In this document: in pieces, positions 10,507-24,488 of the stretch
Numbering within the stretch: position 1 is the first letter of the stretch
How the letters are laid out: every line of letters starts with the position of its first letter
Source of the DNA: Elmis aenea
Taxonomy: Eukaryota > Arthropoda > Insecta > Coleoptera > Elmidae
DNA length: 64,000 nucleotides
NCBI GenBank assembly: GCA_947652605.1
Contig: OX393580.1
Coordinates: 19,178,159 to 19,242,158 of the forward strand
Direction: 5' to 3'
Notes under the pieces: model-generated
Seen by the model: the letters and a program-made list of their open reading frames with translations, nothing else
Database searches by the model: none
Told to the model about the DNA's origin: nothing
Made by a program: the position numbers and the translations under genes

Positions 10507-11605
10507 ATATGGTCTATGCAGAATGGACACAAAAATTGACTTTTGTTAAAAAAAGATTTGCGCACAGGAAACAATAAACTAGTATCAGTTTTAAAGTTTC
10601 CAGTAAGGCTGCAACAGGTTGTATTTGTCGCTTGTCTGTTGATAAAATTTTGAAGATGCATTCCAGCCTTAAACATTACAATTTTTTAGTAGATCAACAG
10701 CTTTTACAGTAGTATTAATATTTTTAATCGTTTAACCATGCCCATTTTTTGCGTTTTCCGTTTTTATCTGGCCATTTATATCTAAAAGCATTTATGTACG
10801 TTAAGATTTTTAAATTTTTGATTTTGCAATTCAAAGGAATTGCACGTTCTAAACATTTCTGACCAATTTTTGTCTCTGTTTTTGCGATGACGTCTTGTAT
10901 TTTTGTAGTAAGAATTGAAATATTTATATTTTTGAAATTATTTATCGATTAAACTTTGAAAATTTCATAATAATCGATGATTTTAATTCTTATTCTAAAA
11001 ACATACATGATATGAGGGTTTCAAAATTTATTACTTATTGAAAAAGTTGTACTCAATGAAAAAAAAGCTAATACAAAATCAATTACAACATTTTAATGGA
11101 AATCCTTAATTCCTTATTCACTTTGGACGAAGCTTGTTTGTGAACATGTATGAATGGGGGAGGTCATATAATAGTATTGCAAATATATTTTTTAAATTAA
11201 TATACAAATCAGTCGGTGTTTTTTAAAACCGACACCGACTTCCGACTCCTTTCATTAAAAAAAAACAACAACATAATTAGTACCTATACTTCACTACAGT
11301 GGCAGTCGGTTATATTTTTTTTTCGTTTATAAGATTCTAAGATTCTAAGTGTATTTTATAATGGTGAACAGAGTTTATTTTCCCATGTTTACTAAATAAT
11401 AAATAAAATTTAGAAAAAGAAGTTTAGAAAAATAAAAATATAAAATTTTCAACTATTCGGTTATACTACCGCGGTTATCACCTAACCTAACCTGACCTAA
11501 CGCGAGTTTGCGAGGCTGTATCCGACCCCGGTTATAAGCGACTTCCATTGTTTTGGTATTTTACTAAAAGTAATATAATACTGTAATCGTATACTAGGAC
11601 TGTTA
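10507..11605. other. Intergenic sequence between gene A and the LTR element
   Basis: No supported gene. A minus-strand frame at 10440-10676 overlaps the promoter of gene A and has no recognised domain. At 11214-11250 there is a GACTCC/CGACACCGAC patch resembling the hAT-like MITE at 47513-47845. Confidence 0.5.
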
Positions 11606-12983
11606 AATGTGTAATCTTTCGATCTTTGCCCCTGCCCTATGTCGGAGGCAAGAGGGTCGTAGGTCCTATATATAAAAAAAAATTAAAAAGGTTGGGCGCC
11701 AGGCCTGCAGAACAGGCCAAAAAAAGAAAAGAAAAAAAAAACTACGATCACTTGCGAAGAAGACAAAATCGTTTATTTAGTTACCAAAAAAAAAAACAAC
11801 GTAACAGAACTGGTACATAAATAAACGCAGTTGGTTGTTAAATTCACCTAATTACTTATCGAAGCATAAAAAAAAAACCATCCAGGTTTGCCCGTGGTCG
11901 GCATGGTAACTACAACTTACTCCCATTACCCTGTGGCGACGACACATAAAAAAATCCCCTTTCCTTCACTAATAACGTGAATTTAAATTAAATAAAAAAA
12001 TAAACAATTAAAAGAACTTACTATAATAATTAAATGGTCCAGCCAAAATCGCTGGTGAGCGCGTTCCCAAAACTACCTTGATGTTACATACGCGGCGGTC
12101 ACAAAATGGGCGTACCCCCCAGAGCTCTGTGTGGTACTCACCTTGTATATATGAACGCTCACAGCGTTTCACGTTTAGCCGAGTACCCAAAAATAATTTA
12201 CATCGAAAGCCCGCCGACCTCGTTAACAATTCGATTGTTTACACCTAAGCAGTATTTTGTTGACAATTAATATATAAACAAAATTCAGGAATTATTCCTG
12301 TCAATCAAATTTAAATAGTATGGAAATTATTTCACATAAACAGAACTTAAGAAAAATCGCTACATTACATCCATTTGAACGTTATAATAACTAAATGGAT
12401 AACAAACAGCTAAGCATAACATCATCCAAGTTATGTTGAATACCCTAAATCTCAAAAAAACACTGAAAACTTTACTGGATTTGCAGCGATGGCAATTGTG
12501 CCACTTGACATGGAGCACACTAGTTCCTTCAAAATGTTAGCAACCCAAAACGCGGCGGAACGCAACTCTTGACTGTATTAACTCGACACTTAATACAAGT
12601 TCCCTGGGATGGGCTACTCCCTTATAAACAACGGACGGCCCTGGGAAAAAAATCCCAAATCTGCTTGGCTCTTAAACGGGCGGTTTTAACCCCCTCGAGA
12701 CGAAGTGATAAAAAAACTGGTCTGACCTTTGTGTGGATCTAGGCTAGCCGAGATTCCTTCACTGATAGCTGCCTTTAGCCCTTACTCCCTCGGTAGCTGC
12801 TTGGAGTGCACCGGGACGAAAACAAACTGGGCTCTGCCACGTGGGTAGGCACTCAGAAAACCAACAACGGCGAACTAGCACTAGGTAAACTCAACGTTGG
12901 TTCACCACTCTAGGCAGATCTTCGGAAATGCGTTTAAGAAATAATTCTTTGTTAAACACCCTTTAAACTCTCATCGAAAAATC

Positions 12984-13151
12984 GACCATCCGGCAGCGAG
13001 TCACTACTCTCTGACCGCCCCCCCGGAAGTGCCTATCATTTTTCCTCGCGCTAGTTCACAAATTTTCAAATGCGACGTTGCCACGTTTAGTTCACAATTT
13101 AAATACAACGGCTGAGTTGCCAAAGCTGTACACGGCTTTTAAACCGTTACA
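12984..13151 (-). repeat. 168-bp direct repeat, left copy (start of 3' LTR)
   Basis: Identical over its length to 15499-15666 by eye. On the minus strand it starts TGTAACGG directly after a polypurine tract and includes a TTTAAA-rich segment. Confidence 0.85.
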
Positions 13152-15498
13152 CTCCCCCCTTACTTACTAAAAAAAGGACGAAATTCCCACAGGAAAAAGG
13201 ACTCAAAATACCCTTACCTTGATAAACATAACCAAACAAACAAAAAAATCCCAAAGAAAGAGGCTCGAAAACGCCTTTCACTTACAACAACCTAACCGAC
13301 TCTACATCTGAGAAGATAAGCTACTAAATGAAAATTAAAAACTACCCACTGTACAGGTAAAATACCACTTGGCTAGTTAGAAGATCGAAATGTATGCCAT
13401 ACTAAACCGATTATTACTGCGTCGCGCCTTACGCTAACACGTACGGCAATCAGATCCGCGCAGCCCAATCTAGGTCCATTACCGCAGAGCAAAACATCCA
13501 GACTAATCAGACATAAAAACGCGCCTATCAATGCGTGCAAAACATGTCTTCCTCATAAGACAAAATAACTGACTTAGCAGTCCTAACATAACCGCTAAAT
13601 CGAACAATTTCACCACGATAAGTTTCCTGCCCAAAACCACTTTTTAGCCAAATCCGCCGGAGCGTAATCGAAACTTATCAACTTCCTACGGCAACATGCA
13701 GCAGCTAAATGGCAATTCTAACTATAAGCGCGTTATCATGATATCGATTAGCGAGCCAATCTCTCCCTAACATGGTTAGCCTTTTGGTAACCGGGGCCAT
13801 GACAGCGGTAATTACCAAAATCGGACCAAAAATTAAAATTAAACCACTTCCCAAAACGCTCTCCCTTTGTATCACGTTAATGGTGATAAAAGCTTATTTA
13901 TACCCCCAACACAGATCCTATAAAACTAACTTACGCGACCTAAATCTAAGTTAAACTACCTAGAACTACGTTAAACTACCGCTACTCGCGATAGAGCCAG
14001 AAACTACGAAAACCAAAAAATAAAAAAAACCGGTAGGAATCGAAAAATGTCTTGTTCGGTGCGAAGGCGGTCTATGTTGTCCCTCAGGTTAGGCCGGGAG
14101 CCACATAGCCGAGGAAAAGAAACTAAAAAGTATATAACCTAGCACCAATTCACTCTGACAGAGGCGGCGCGGTTTAAGTCCCTAGGGAGTCAGAGGCCGA
14201 GACGATCGCATGTCTTCATATCCATTCATCCATCACCAAGCTCACTGAATAATCAAAATTAAAAAAAGGAAACGACAAAATAGGTAAACCAATTTAGGAT
14301 CAGAGGCAAGCGGACCTAAGTGCTAGGAAAGTACCCTACAACGCACTAACAAAGGTCCATTCAAATCCGACTACGGTCGAGCCCTGATAAAATCCTAAGT
14401 AGAACGACAACATGTCTTTGGGATCAGAGGCCAACGGACGACAGGTCCATTTAAAATCCGACAACGGTCGAGCACCTGATAAAATCCACAAAACGACATG
14501 TCGTAAACAGTCAAACAGACTAAGGATGTTAATGCCAGACGGTTCAAAGGTGGAGATTTTTAGGGGGCTTTTACCCCTGCCAGTTCCTAGCGATGGTGTA
14601 TTCGTAAACCCCAGCCAACAGGGCGGTAGACATGAACGACAGATGGTTACAAAAAAACCACTAGTGTCACCGTGCCAAAACTAAGACTATGTACTTCAGG
14701 ACTTAACTCACGACACGAGAAGATCCAGGTTATCAAAAAAACCTACAATAGCTCAACGCTAACAAGGAGATCTTCTAAAGAAAAACATTCCATGCTTCTA
14801 TTCCCCATGTGGCAAGCCCAGCTGCCACCAAATACATACGCGGAGAATACTAACCAAGGGTATAACGGTAACCCCATAAAAATCTGGAACGCGACCCAAC
14901 TAAACGCTTAACAGGAGACGTCCATCCAGCTAACTAAGCTCCGGAGGGCCTCCTATACTATCTAGTAAATATTCCTAGAACCACAGCAAACCCAACAAAC
15001 AGCGACCTTAGAATCAATCACCTCATGGTCGCTAAAAAAACAAAATCAAGCGGTGCGTGACTAAGTCCCAAACACTAACGGTGCAAAATTGAAATTCCAA
15101 GTTTCAGCAACAGAGAAAACGTATTGAATACGAAAAGAGAAAATCCAACGGACACAACGCGGGACAGTTAGACGGAAGAAAAAAGACAAAGCACACAACA
15201 GACATTTGACGACTTTTACGTCACCGTGGCTACGTGGACACCTATTCTTAAGCCGGATGAACACAGCTCTATGGGTTAGTACTTACTTCGTTCGTCAACA
15301 GAAGCAGCGGAGGTTAACGATAAATGGCTAGCGTGGTGAACACGATCTTTCAGGGATCCAAACCAGACCAAACCCTGGCCATCGCTTAAATCGAGAGCAC
15401 TACTGGACCAGTGATATATCGGAACCTTTCGAGCGACTTGCAACTTTTTGACTCGTTCCAGAAAATACTCGAGTCCCACCCGAGTGACATCTCCACCT

Positions 15499-15666
15499 GA
15501 CCATCCGGCAGCGAGTCACTACTCTCTGACCGCCCCCCCGGAAGTGCCTATCATTTTTCCTCGCGCTAGTTCACAAATTTTCAAATGCGACGTTGCCACG
15601 TTTAGTTCACAATTTAAATACAACGGCTGAGTTGCCAAAGCTGTACACGGCTTTTAAACCGTTACA
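15499..15666 (-). repeat. 168-bp direct repeat, right copy (start of 5' LTR)
   Basis: Matches 12984-13151. Sequence to its left (15498 and below) does not match the corresponding left-LTR sequence, so this LTR is deleted or rearranged. Confidence 0.85.
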
Positions 15667-15670
15667 AATG

Positions 15671-17240
15671 TTAATGTGATAGATAAACTTGTTATAATTT
15701 TGTAATAACAATTTTATTGTGAAAAATATGTTATTGAAGATACATATTTTAAATGATTTACATTTACCGTAAAATCTGACGCATGCTTGATTTAGCCCAA
15801 AATTTTTCGGTAAAATGAATATTAATTTGTTTATGATACGCACCATAACTTTTCAAAATATTGTCTTTTAAAAAATTTGCTAAAAAACTAAAATAACTAT
15901 AATAAGAAACAGAATCAGATACGCAATAAATGAAATCAAATACATTCAATTTCGATCAATTTTCACACTTAAATTTTAGAGAAACTCAACAGATATAGGT
16001 AGTTTGTTTTCGATATCAAAAATGATGTATTTTTTGTACTTGCGTTTGTACGCAAAATTTTGCCAAAATGTGCTCAATATACGGGAGATTTTCGGTAATC
16101 TTATAAAACGGAAATAATATTATGGACAAGTTAGCCTCCACTACTGCGCAAATGGGTGCCAGTTTACAAAACCCATCTGCAAAACACCCCTCGTATACAT
16201 TGACTTTGTAACTATCAATTTCTTATTTCCTAGGTTTAATTACACAAAATAAAATTGCTCATTAGAAAAGTTTTAACGTTAGAACTTAGAACTATATTTC
16301 TACATACATTGACCTTAAAAACTTTAAAATTTCAACACTGGGGTAAGATTTGGTTGACTACAGAACTAACTCTACCGTGTATCACCCCAATCATGCGTTT
16401 TGTATTCTTTCGCTGTCTATAAACCTTATCCAGTCAAGTATTTTTTACAGATAAAAATTGGACGTTCACATAAAAAACTTGTTTGTGTTACATTAATCGT
16501 TTCCGGTTCCATTAAAAAAATTAATTGATATGGTTATTTTGTTTTTATTTAAAATTTTTCATTTTGTTCTCATCCTCGATAAAAAAATTAATCAAAAAGC
16601 TCCGACTCCTCGACTCCCGACTCCGACTCCCGACTCCGACTACCTGACTAAAATCTAAACAAATTTTATGGTTATGTTTACGCTTTGTACTTCAGAGACA
16701 GAACAACAAATAATGTATTTTTTATATAAATAATAATTTATGAAGTTTAACTTAATTTTAATGTTAAAAACTAAAAATCAATTTCGACTCTAAGAAAATT
16801 TTAGTTTCAGTAAAATATTGTTTATTTATGGTAGTAGGTATAATTTACTAATTTACGATATTCTACAAAACAGTGTGAATTAATTTATTAATTATAATCT
16901 CTACATACTCACAACTAAGTAAGTTTAAGAGCAACTAATTTGTATTTTATATAAATCTCAATTTCTAGAGCAGAACTTATATATTTCTGGCAAAAAATAT
17001 TTGTATAGTATTTTGATATAATTACATCAAAATTGGTTTGTTAAAAATATAGTGAAACATTAGCTTTAGTTAAAAAATTATAGTTCTATATTTTGTACAT
17101 AAAACTGCATTTTAAATTATGAAGATGCATTTATTGAACTCTGCAAGAAAGATCAATATTTAAGATGAAATTTAAACTGAATATTAATGTCTTCTGTTTG
17201 ACCTGCGAGTTAGAAATAAAAGATGCGTATTATAGAAAAT
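15671..17240. other. Intergenic sequence, one MITE scrap
   Basis: No supported gene. A run of CGACTCC/CTCCGACTCC at about 16598-16650 resembles the hAT-like MITE at 47513-47845. It could be the other side of the patch at 11214-11250, split by the LTR element, but termini were not found. A tttatt at 17243-17248 (AATAAA on the minus strand) can serve gene B. Confidence 0.45.
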
Positions 17241-17382
17241 GTTTTATTACAAAATTCATAATAAAAATAGTATCAAGTGCACTAACAATAGTAAGAAGGT
17301 ACAAAGTGTAGTATTGCAACAATCCAACAAGCAAAAGTTATATACAAGTAGGAATAACAAAAACAATCAGTAGTTCATTAGA

Positions 17383-20293
17383 TTAATGGTGTCCTCCATA
17401 GTTTTGGGGGTGGACAGCGTGTCCGGATCTGATCACTTTTGCGTTGAAACCGTTGTGGTCATCAGCGGTGTATTTTACGGTACGGATGGTACCATCGGGT
17501 TCGACGAGGGAGTATTCTCCTTTTACTACATCACCATCGCGGACTTCGTGTTGATTCTTCTTGTCTCCGGTGTGGGCATCAGCTACACCGTAGTCGAATG
17601 CGTAGTGAGCGGGTGCCTAAAAATAAATATACTTTTATTGTATATTGATATTATATACTTTAGTTTAAAATAATATTAAAAGGGTAGAAGAATTGAACAT
17701 TAAATAAAGCGTATATCGTCTTTATTTCAATTAGTTAAATTAGTTTGGAAAATTATTCAGAAAAACGACACATTTAGGAAACTTTTAGGTCTTCATCCAA
17801 AGTTAAGTTGGATGACATATCGTTTCTTCAGCAAATTGCTTGGAAAAATTTTGAAATAACTTACCCAGTAGTCAACGTTTCCGTGACCATATCCTCCACG
17901 TCCACCACCGTTTCCGCCATATCCGCCATCGTTACCGCCATAGCCGCCTCCAAGACCGCCTCCATAGCCGCCTCCAAGACCACCTCCGTAACCACCTCCA
18001 AGACCACCTCCATAACCACCACCAAGACCACCGCCGAGTCCTCCTAGACCGCCTTTACCGGCGAGGTTGTTGGAGTTGGAGTAGGAGGTGGCATGTCCTC
18101 CGTAGCCGGCATGGACTACAGCTACGATAGCGACAACGGTAACAATCTGAAATTGAACAAAAGATTTTCAATTAATGAAAAAAAATAAAAAAATGATGAA
18201 AAAAAAAGATTTTCAATTAGTTGAATTTTGATACAGCAAGCAAATCTTATGGATTGGCTTCGCATTCAGATTGAAATTCTGAAGGGCCGACGTTTCGTTT
18301 TTTTTTTATCTGGACCATCTTCAGTGTTAGTACTGTAAGTTCTTAAAAAGTAATAGTAACAGTCAATTGACGCTCTGTCTGTTTTTATCTAAACAAACTC
18401 TAAGGTACGATTGTTGAATAGCATCAGTAGTTGACACTCTTCACATAACACACCCTGAAGAAAAGTTATACGAAACGTAGGGTCTAACTCCTTCGGTGTT
18501 AGACCGCAATCAAATTAAATCTGAGCTTATTAACACTTAAAACTTGCGTAAATATAATTGTTTTAATTGTTACAAATGTTAAAGTGCTTGAAGACGAGGG
18601 AGGGCAAGTTTGCCTATGTTATTAAGATGGTGAGGGGCATTGCCCACCGGCGCCTGCACACATGAATGTTTTTCTGTAATTGCAACAGTTTAATGTTACA
18701 TAAATCTAGAATTAATAACCGTAACAAGATAATCTAGCATGTTGTGGACGTGTAGAAATTAAGGAAATAAAAATAATAATGGTATGTGTTTGCAAGTGTT
18801 CATTTAGTTTTAATTTGGTTGTGTTTTATGTAAAATGCGTCCACGAAAGTGGCGCAAAGTTATTCAAATGTTGATGACTTTATTTTATAATTTCTAAATA
18901 TTTCTATAGGGTCATGCAATTAAAAAAAAGTTAACAACAAATTTTTAAAGTTGAAGAGAATTTATGGGTTCTTTAGTATCCTCAGTTACTAAATTATGAA
19001 TGGAATCCTTATAGTAAAAAAATATTTTAGATAAAGAACAGCAAAATGCCCTTCTAAACATTTGAACTTTTCAAATTAAATAACAGCTTTGCAATAAACT
19101 TAGCAACATATAAATAGGTGAGAAATTATTTTGATGAACTATTGTTTTCACACTATGAAGCTAGCACTACAAATTTTTAGCCCATGTTGTATTACATACA
19201 ATTAATTTTGATAAAAGATACTGTTTCAATCATAACATATAAAGCTAAAGTAAATTAAGAAAACTAATAACTTAAAACATTAGGATTATTAACCCAAGTT
19301 AATAAAATCCCAAAAAAAGTCAACGACCGAATAATAGGTTTTCTTAAGCACAATGATTTTAATTATATAAATACTTCTCATACATTTTAAATTTATAGTA
19401 GGTAGGTACTACGTAGTACTCCTATTAATTTTAATACAAACTTTTTAATTTTGACAACTTTAATGAAAGTTGATAGTTTGGTTTAAAATGGGAATATTTT
19501 TAATCAATTAATGAGGCTGTATATCCTTAAAAAGAATTGAGAAAAATACTGATTATTTTTAAGTTATCAAAGTTAAATGTTTACAAAATATTTATGAATA
19601 AGCATTTAATATTATAAAACAGCATTAGAGAATTCTAGTTTGTGTTTAAACAAATTTAACGAAAGGAAGTTCATATCCTTAAAGTAATTAAAAACCCTTA
19701 AATGTACTAAAGGAGTGAAAGCCTAAAATTTTTTCATTTAGTAACGTATTTAAGGATGATTTAAGTAACTTTACTGCAAAAATTTAAGAGGTTAAGGAAC
19801 AAAATTTTATTCAATAGGGCCCTAATGACTTTGGTTAATGCAAAAAATTATTATCGGTGATTCAAATCAAAAACAGTTTGACACACTTTGATTTAAAATA
19901 TTTAACTTTATAATAAAATTTCAGCATGACTCAAAATCTTTCTTATATTGTTTCTAAATGAAGTTTCTTTATATTTCATTTTAATAACCTAATAAAACAA
20001 TAACTAGGCATTTTGAAATACAGTAATTATAAAGGATTTTGTTTTGCAATGAAAAAGGGGTAAAGATTATCCTTAAAATAATTAAGATTTAAGTAACGAT
20101 TGACTTAAGACTGGTTAATCAATTTAAAATTAAAAGTAATTTGAAGTGAAAATTATAATTTTCAAACTGTTTGTATGATATTAACAGAAACACATTACTT
20201 CCTAGTATAATTTTGTTTATGGTCCAAGAAACTACATAACACAACTCATTACATAAAACCATTAAATAATTATTAACTTACTTGAGCGAGCAT
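17383..20293 (-). CDS. Cuticular protein, RR-2 family (gene B)
   Basis: Exons 20282-20293 (MLAQ), 17865-18146 and 17383-17616 on the minus strand, phase-0 introns, 175 residues. The signal peptide is [17 protein letters not shown]. The arm has [14 protein letters not shown] and then about ten [13 protein letters not shown] repeats, ending NVDYW. Exon 3 begins [15 protein letters not shown] and carries the RR-2 domain, about residues 99-160, with [31 protein letters not shown] and [17 protein letters not shown]. The tail QNYGGHH is short. The Ala-Val-Val-His consensus near the domain end is altered to AKVI, a small departure from the siblings. It is the only gene in the cluster whose first exon ends in Gln rather than Lys. 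Intron 1 is about 2.1 kb and contains a Penelope-like scrap. Confidence 0.92.
18270..18530. mobile_element. Possible Penelope-like 3' remnant in intron 1 of gene B
   Basis: Two opposed motifs of the type 'CGAAACGT' with a nearby 'CTGAAGA' occur: ccgacgtttcg with ggaccatcttcag, and ccctgaagaaaag with cgaaacgtagg. Comparable 'gacgtttcg..ccattg' sequence lies in the Penelope-like fragment at about 2785. There is no reading frame. The call is tentative. Confidence 0.35.
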
Positions 20294-20330
20294 GTTTGTT
20301 TGTATGTTGTTCTTGTGGTAAACCAGAGGA

Positions 20331-20447
20331 TACTGACTTTGGGGTAGCTTGTGTCAGCTTATATACTTATCTGTCAGTACAACACATTCACCATAATATT
20401 ATTAAGATTATTCATATACAAAGCACAATTTGAAAGTTATATTACGA
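20331..20447 (-). promoter_or_regulatory. Promoter of gene B
   Basis: On the minus strand, TATATAAG (20358-20365) lies 31 bases before a GTCAGT initiator (predicted +1 at 20334). GGTGAATG is at 20385-20392, and the upstream ...CGTAATATAACTTTC motif begins at 20432, 67 bases before the TATA box. Confidence 0.8.
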
Positions 20448-20449
20448 TA

Positions 20450-23400
20450 AGACTGTAGCCTATATGGAACAAGTACAAAATAATTTACATTATTTTGTGC
20501 ATATTTTATGGTAACAAGTCAATTAATGAAATTTCCATATTAAAAAATATTTGCGGTCTACATACGTCTAAAAATCCGCGTCTACAAATATCTAAAACAT
20601 GCGTGCGTATAAATAATTGTTATGTGACAGTGATACGGCCAACACATATCGATTTTTCATAGAGGTATCTCGTTTAATAGATTTATTGGCTGAGGTAAAG
20701 TGAATTTCACCATTAAGTGTAGTCTAGTAGCGAAAATGATGGTAATTAATATAAGTTTAATTGTTAGATGGTTAGACTGATTCATTTATATGTTATAAAT
20801 AAGTTTAAATACAAAAATTTAACCTTTATAAAGATCTTCTTGTAGGAATGCTAAACCATAATATCCACAAGAGTTTCTTTGCAAAAGGGCTAAGTGATTT
20901 TCACTTAAAACTATTTTATTTAATCTGCAATATTGTTCTAAGGAAATATTTATTCTTTTTCTCACATACTGTTAGGTGTTAAAAAATTGATTTGAATTAA
21001 ATTTGCATGAATTTAATCAATTTAGTGACAACATTTCTATCGCCGACAACATGGTGTGAAAATGCGATTTTATTTTATTATATAAAACTGTATTTTTTTT
21101 TCTAAATGCCTTTCTAAAGATTATTCAATATATTTAACATAAATTCAAAATTGTTTGCTAGAAACTGGAATTGTTTTGGTAAATAAGATAAATGTATACC
21201 TATGGTTTCTATGATAATATTTTATTTTAAAATTGGATTTCATACATTTCTTCGTTTGCTTGTCTTAATTTTAATTACACAAATTTTTGTATAAATTTTT
21301 CTTGCCATTTAAATTTATTTATAGTTTTTTGTTACGTTATGAGAGTGCATTAATTTGTGACTAAACTTGTACATGTTGACAAATATTAATATTGTTCTAT
21401 TACAAATGGTCAAGATTAGATCTATTTGCAATAAAATATACCTAACTATAAAAATATCAATGATAAAATCAAACTTCAAAATAATGCACTAGGTACAATA
21501 AATTTATTTAAGTAGTTTGTTTAACTGAAATTACCTATCGCATACATTTTCTTTAATTTTAATGGTAAATTTTAGTAGTAGATAAATTTAAAAAAAAAGG
21601 TTTTTAATCTATTTTATACAGAGTGGGTTTGGTTAGCTGTTTATTATTTAAAAATAAAGAAAAACAGCATAAAGTAAGTTACTTACAATAAAATACATTT
21701 GATTTTGCAAAATCATACGTTTAATAATTTGATATAACATTAAATTTAATTACTAGACAAATTTTGTGTATTTTTAAATTATTTTATTTATTCATATTAA
21801 ATATAATACAAACAAATTTAGTGAAAAATCAAGTATCTATAAAGAATTACTTTTCTACAAAAACTAGACCGATTTGTAGACTCTCACTTCTTCGTTAATG
21901 GCTTTATTGATCATCTGATTCGCTATACATAAAGAAATACGTTATTTTTAACTAATCTTAATTAAATTCATGAAAATTTAATATAATTTACTTTAGTTTA
22001 TAAAGTACCTAATTGCGATTATAAAATTAGTTATAAATTATTCTTCCGTTTTTTAATCAAGTACTTTTGTACCGTTTGGTGTCCATATATGTTTTCCTAG
22101 TTCTTGATTTATATTGTTATACACAATCCCCAAATCAATCAAATATTTAGGTCAAAAATTAAGATGAAAGATTGTTAGGTTTGCCAATTTTAGACACAAA
22201 AAATAGGTGTGATTCAAGGAAAAAATGCAGTTTATGCTTGCACTAACCATTGACCAATTTTACCTGTAATGATGGTAGTTAACAAAATACTATTTTTAAC
22301 CATTGTTTGTGGAACTAGAAACAATTATCCCTGACTTCAGTACACGCGAAATAATTAGGAGCGCTCAGTAATCAGCTGGGTTGGGTTTTTGAAAGCTAGG
22401 ATACATCAATAGAATTATTTATTGTGTAAGGTATTTGATCCACAATTGCTATAAGCACGAGAGGTCGTTTAAGTGCGGTGCATTATAAAATACTGCAATA
22501 TAGAATCTGTAACAACGTTTTGTAATAGAGGATCAATTAGTGTTGGAAGATTTTTATCACGACCAGCCAATTTGTATAGTTATGATTGTAAAATTTTGTG
22601 TGTTTTCTGTAGACATCAAATATAAAAAACTATTTGTTTTAGAAGAGTTTGATTTCGGGTTCTATCTTGGAATTAAAAGGCTGCATTCAAAAGTATGTCT
22701 CTCTAAATTTTTTGGAACCATTACTTTTGTTTTTTTGATTTGGCGTAGTCCTGCAAGACAACCTTAATAATGCAAAACAATCTGGTCTACTTAATAAGGA
22801 AGCTTACTATAAACCTAATTTAAAAAGATTTTGTTTACTTTCTCCTGAAAATAATAGAAAATGTGGAAGAATGACTTCATTTTGTAGTAGTTATGAGGTG
22901 TTGCTCATATTGCCTAATATCACCAAGTTTATTTTCCTTTTACGTAATCTCTGTTCTATGCACACTTATTTCGAATCTAAAGGCCATATTTTACATCCCC
23001 AAAAATTTAAAACTATTAGTTTTCGATTGGCAACTGCTATATTTATATATTAACGATCTTTAAGAATTTCGGACTGTAATTTCTAACTCAGTGCCTTAAT
23101 TTCTTGTAGCTTTTCCATTTATCGTTTTCGATTATGTTCTGTTACGGGTCCCTGCTCCGAGTAATGTTTTTAATTATAGGTGACTCCCAACATTACATTA
23201 AACGTGTGTGGAAATACTAAGCACTTTCTCTTGATATTGTTCAGCAGACTTATCGTACAAATAGTTTAGAAAAATTGTAACAAAAATGCGTAAAAAATGC
23301 ATAACAAAATACGGTTTATCTGAGTGGGCAAGTAAAACAGATATAATGCCATTCCTTAAATTTGTAGAATTATAATTCATCAAAACTTTTTTTCGGGGGA

Positions 23401-24480
23401 AAGGAAGTCATACTAATAATTTTTAAAAGTAATAGACACTAAAATACAAATTTTAGTGAATTTTGTGGATTTAAAAAGTAGTTTCGGAATTATTTATAAT
23501 AATGTCTGGTATTTCGTTTTCAGCAAAATTATTTGGTCCAAATTTACCTTAATTTACAAAGTTTTGCAAGAGATTAAATAATGATTTTGGTTAGCATACG
23601 TTGACTTTAATATAAGTTTCGTATTGAAAACTCAACCTTAGGACTTGGGACTAAATAAAATAAAATAATTTTCAGAAAGATCTTTTAATCTTAAACTGTA
23701 AATTTTTTGTAATCATTATGTTGTTAATTGAGCATGCATTTTTAAACAATCGAATTGTAATGAATTCTTCAATTATTTGAGTGATTAAGTTATTAATATA
23801 AAAACTTTTTCCTTTCATTTTTCCTCTTCATGTATCTTATTCTTTATCTTTGCCCAAATAAAACAAATTGTAAGTTATTTTGTACAATATCAATTTATCC
23901 AGCTCAGTATGGATTAAATAATGAATGGTATTAAACCGAAACCATTCAGATACTTATGTTAATCTCACATATTTACATATTAATTGGCTAGACAAAAAGC
24001 AGTCTTTGTATAAATACCTCAAAACTGTGTCACACAAAAACGTGCACATTTGATCTGTTTGCATGTGTCAGACATTGCTAATTTTAATCCAATTTTCCGT
24101 ACCTTTCATGCGGTGAACAGTCTGTACCACGCCTCTTAATCGTGAAATATGTATTTGTAAAAATGTAGCGAATTTTGTGCAATACGGAATACATTTGCAT
24201 ATATCGAATTGCTAATGAGTTTCTGCTTATGTGTTAGCAGCAATGTTGTAACTGGATATCGTTACTATTTGTCGTATGTGTCTATTAGAGTATTTTTTGA
24301 GTTTGGAATGAGACAATGCAAGTTTAAGACTGGGTAGAGACGATACAAATGTTTGGTGGTTGTGTTTTTCGGCAAAAATAGTATTAAATAACTTTTAATT
24401 TACAGTCAATAGTGAAGTTTAACTACCAATTGTATGCATACATGCCACAATGATAAAAGGCACACTTGCATATGGTCTGG
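20450..24480. other. Long AT-rich spacer between genes B and C
   Basis: About 4 kb with no recognised gene. Short frames at 22540-22767 and 22871-23053 have no domain or composition that I can assign. A patch at about 21865-21900 (ctagaccgatttgtagactctcac) resembles patches near 44535-44575 and 57675-57700. Confidence 0.45.
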
Positions 24481-24488
24481 GAAACCAA

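Larger units (their letters stand above)
11610..15666 (-). mobile_element. Decayed non-autonomous LTR-type retroelement
   Basis: The ends are TGTAAT... and ...GTTACA, flanked by the 4-bp direct repeat AATG (11606-11609 and 15667-15670), a duplication size common for Ty3/gypsy-type elements. An identical 168-bp block occurs at 12984-13151 and 15499-15666. On the minus strand the left block is preceded by a purine tract AAGGGGGGAG (about 13152-13161), suiting the polypurine primer site next to the 3' LTR. The element is thus read right to left. No gag, protease, reverse transcriptase or integrase motif was found in 13164-15498. If the left LTR runs to 11610 it is about 1.5 kb, and the right LTR keeps only its first 168 bp. 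The sequence is less AT-rich than its surroundings. Confidence 0.55.

Noticed and set aside
14412..14684. Plus-strand 90-residue frame inside the LTR element as a gag gene
   Set aside because: No zinc knuckle, coiled region or protease follows, and the inferred orientation of the element is the minus strand.
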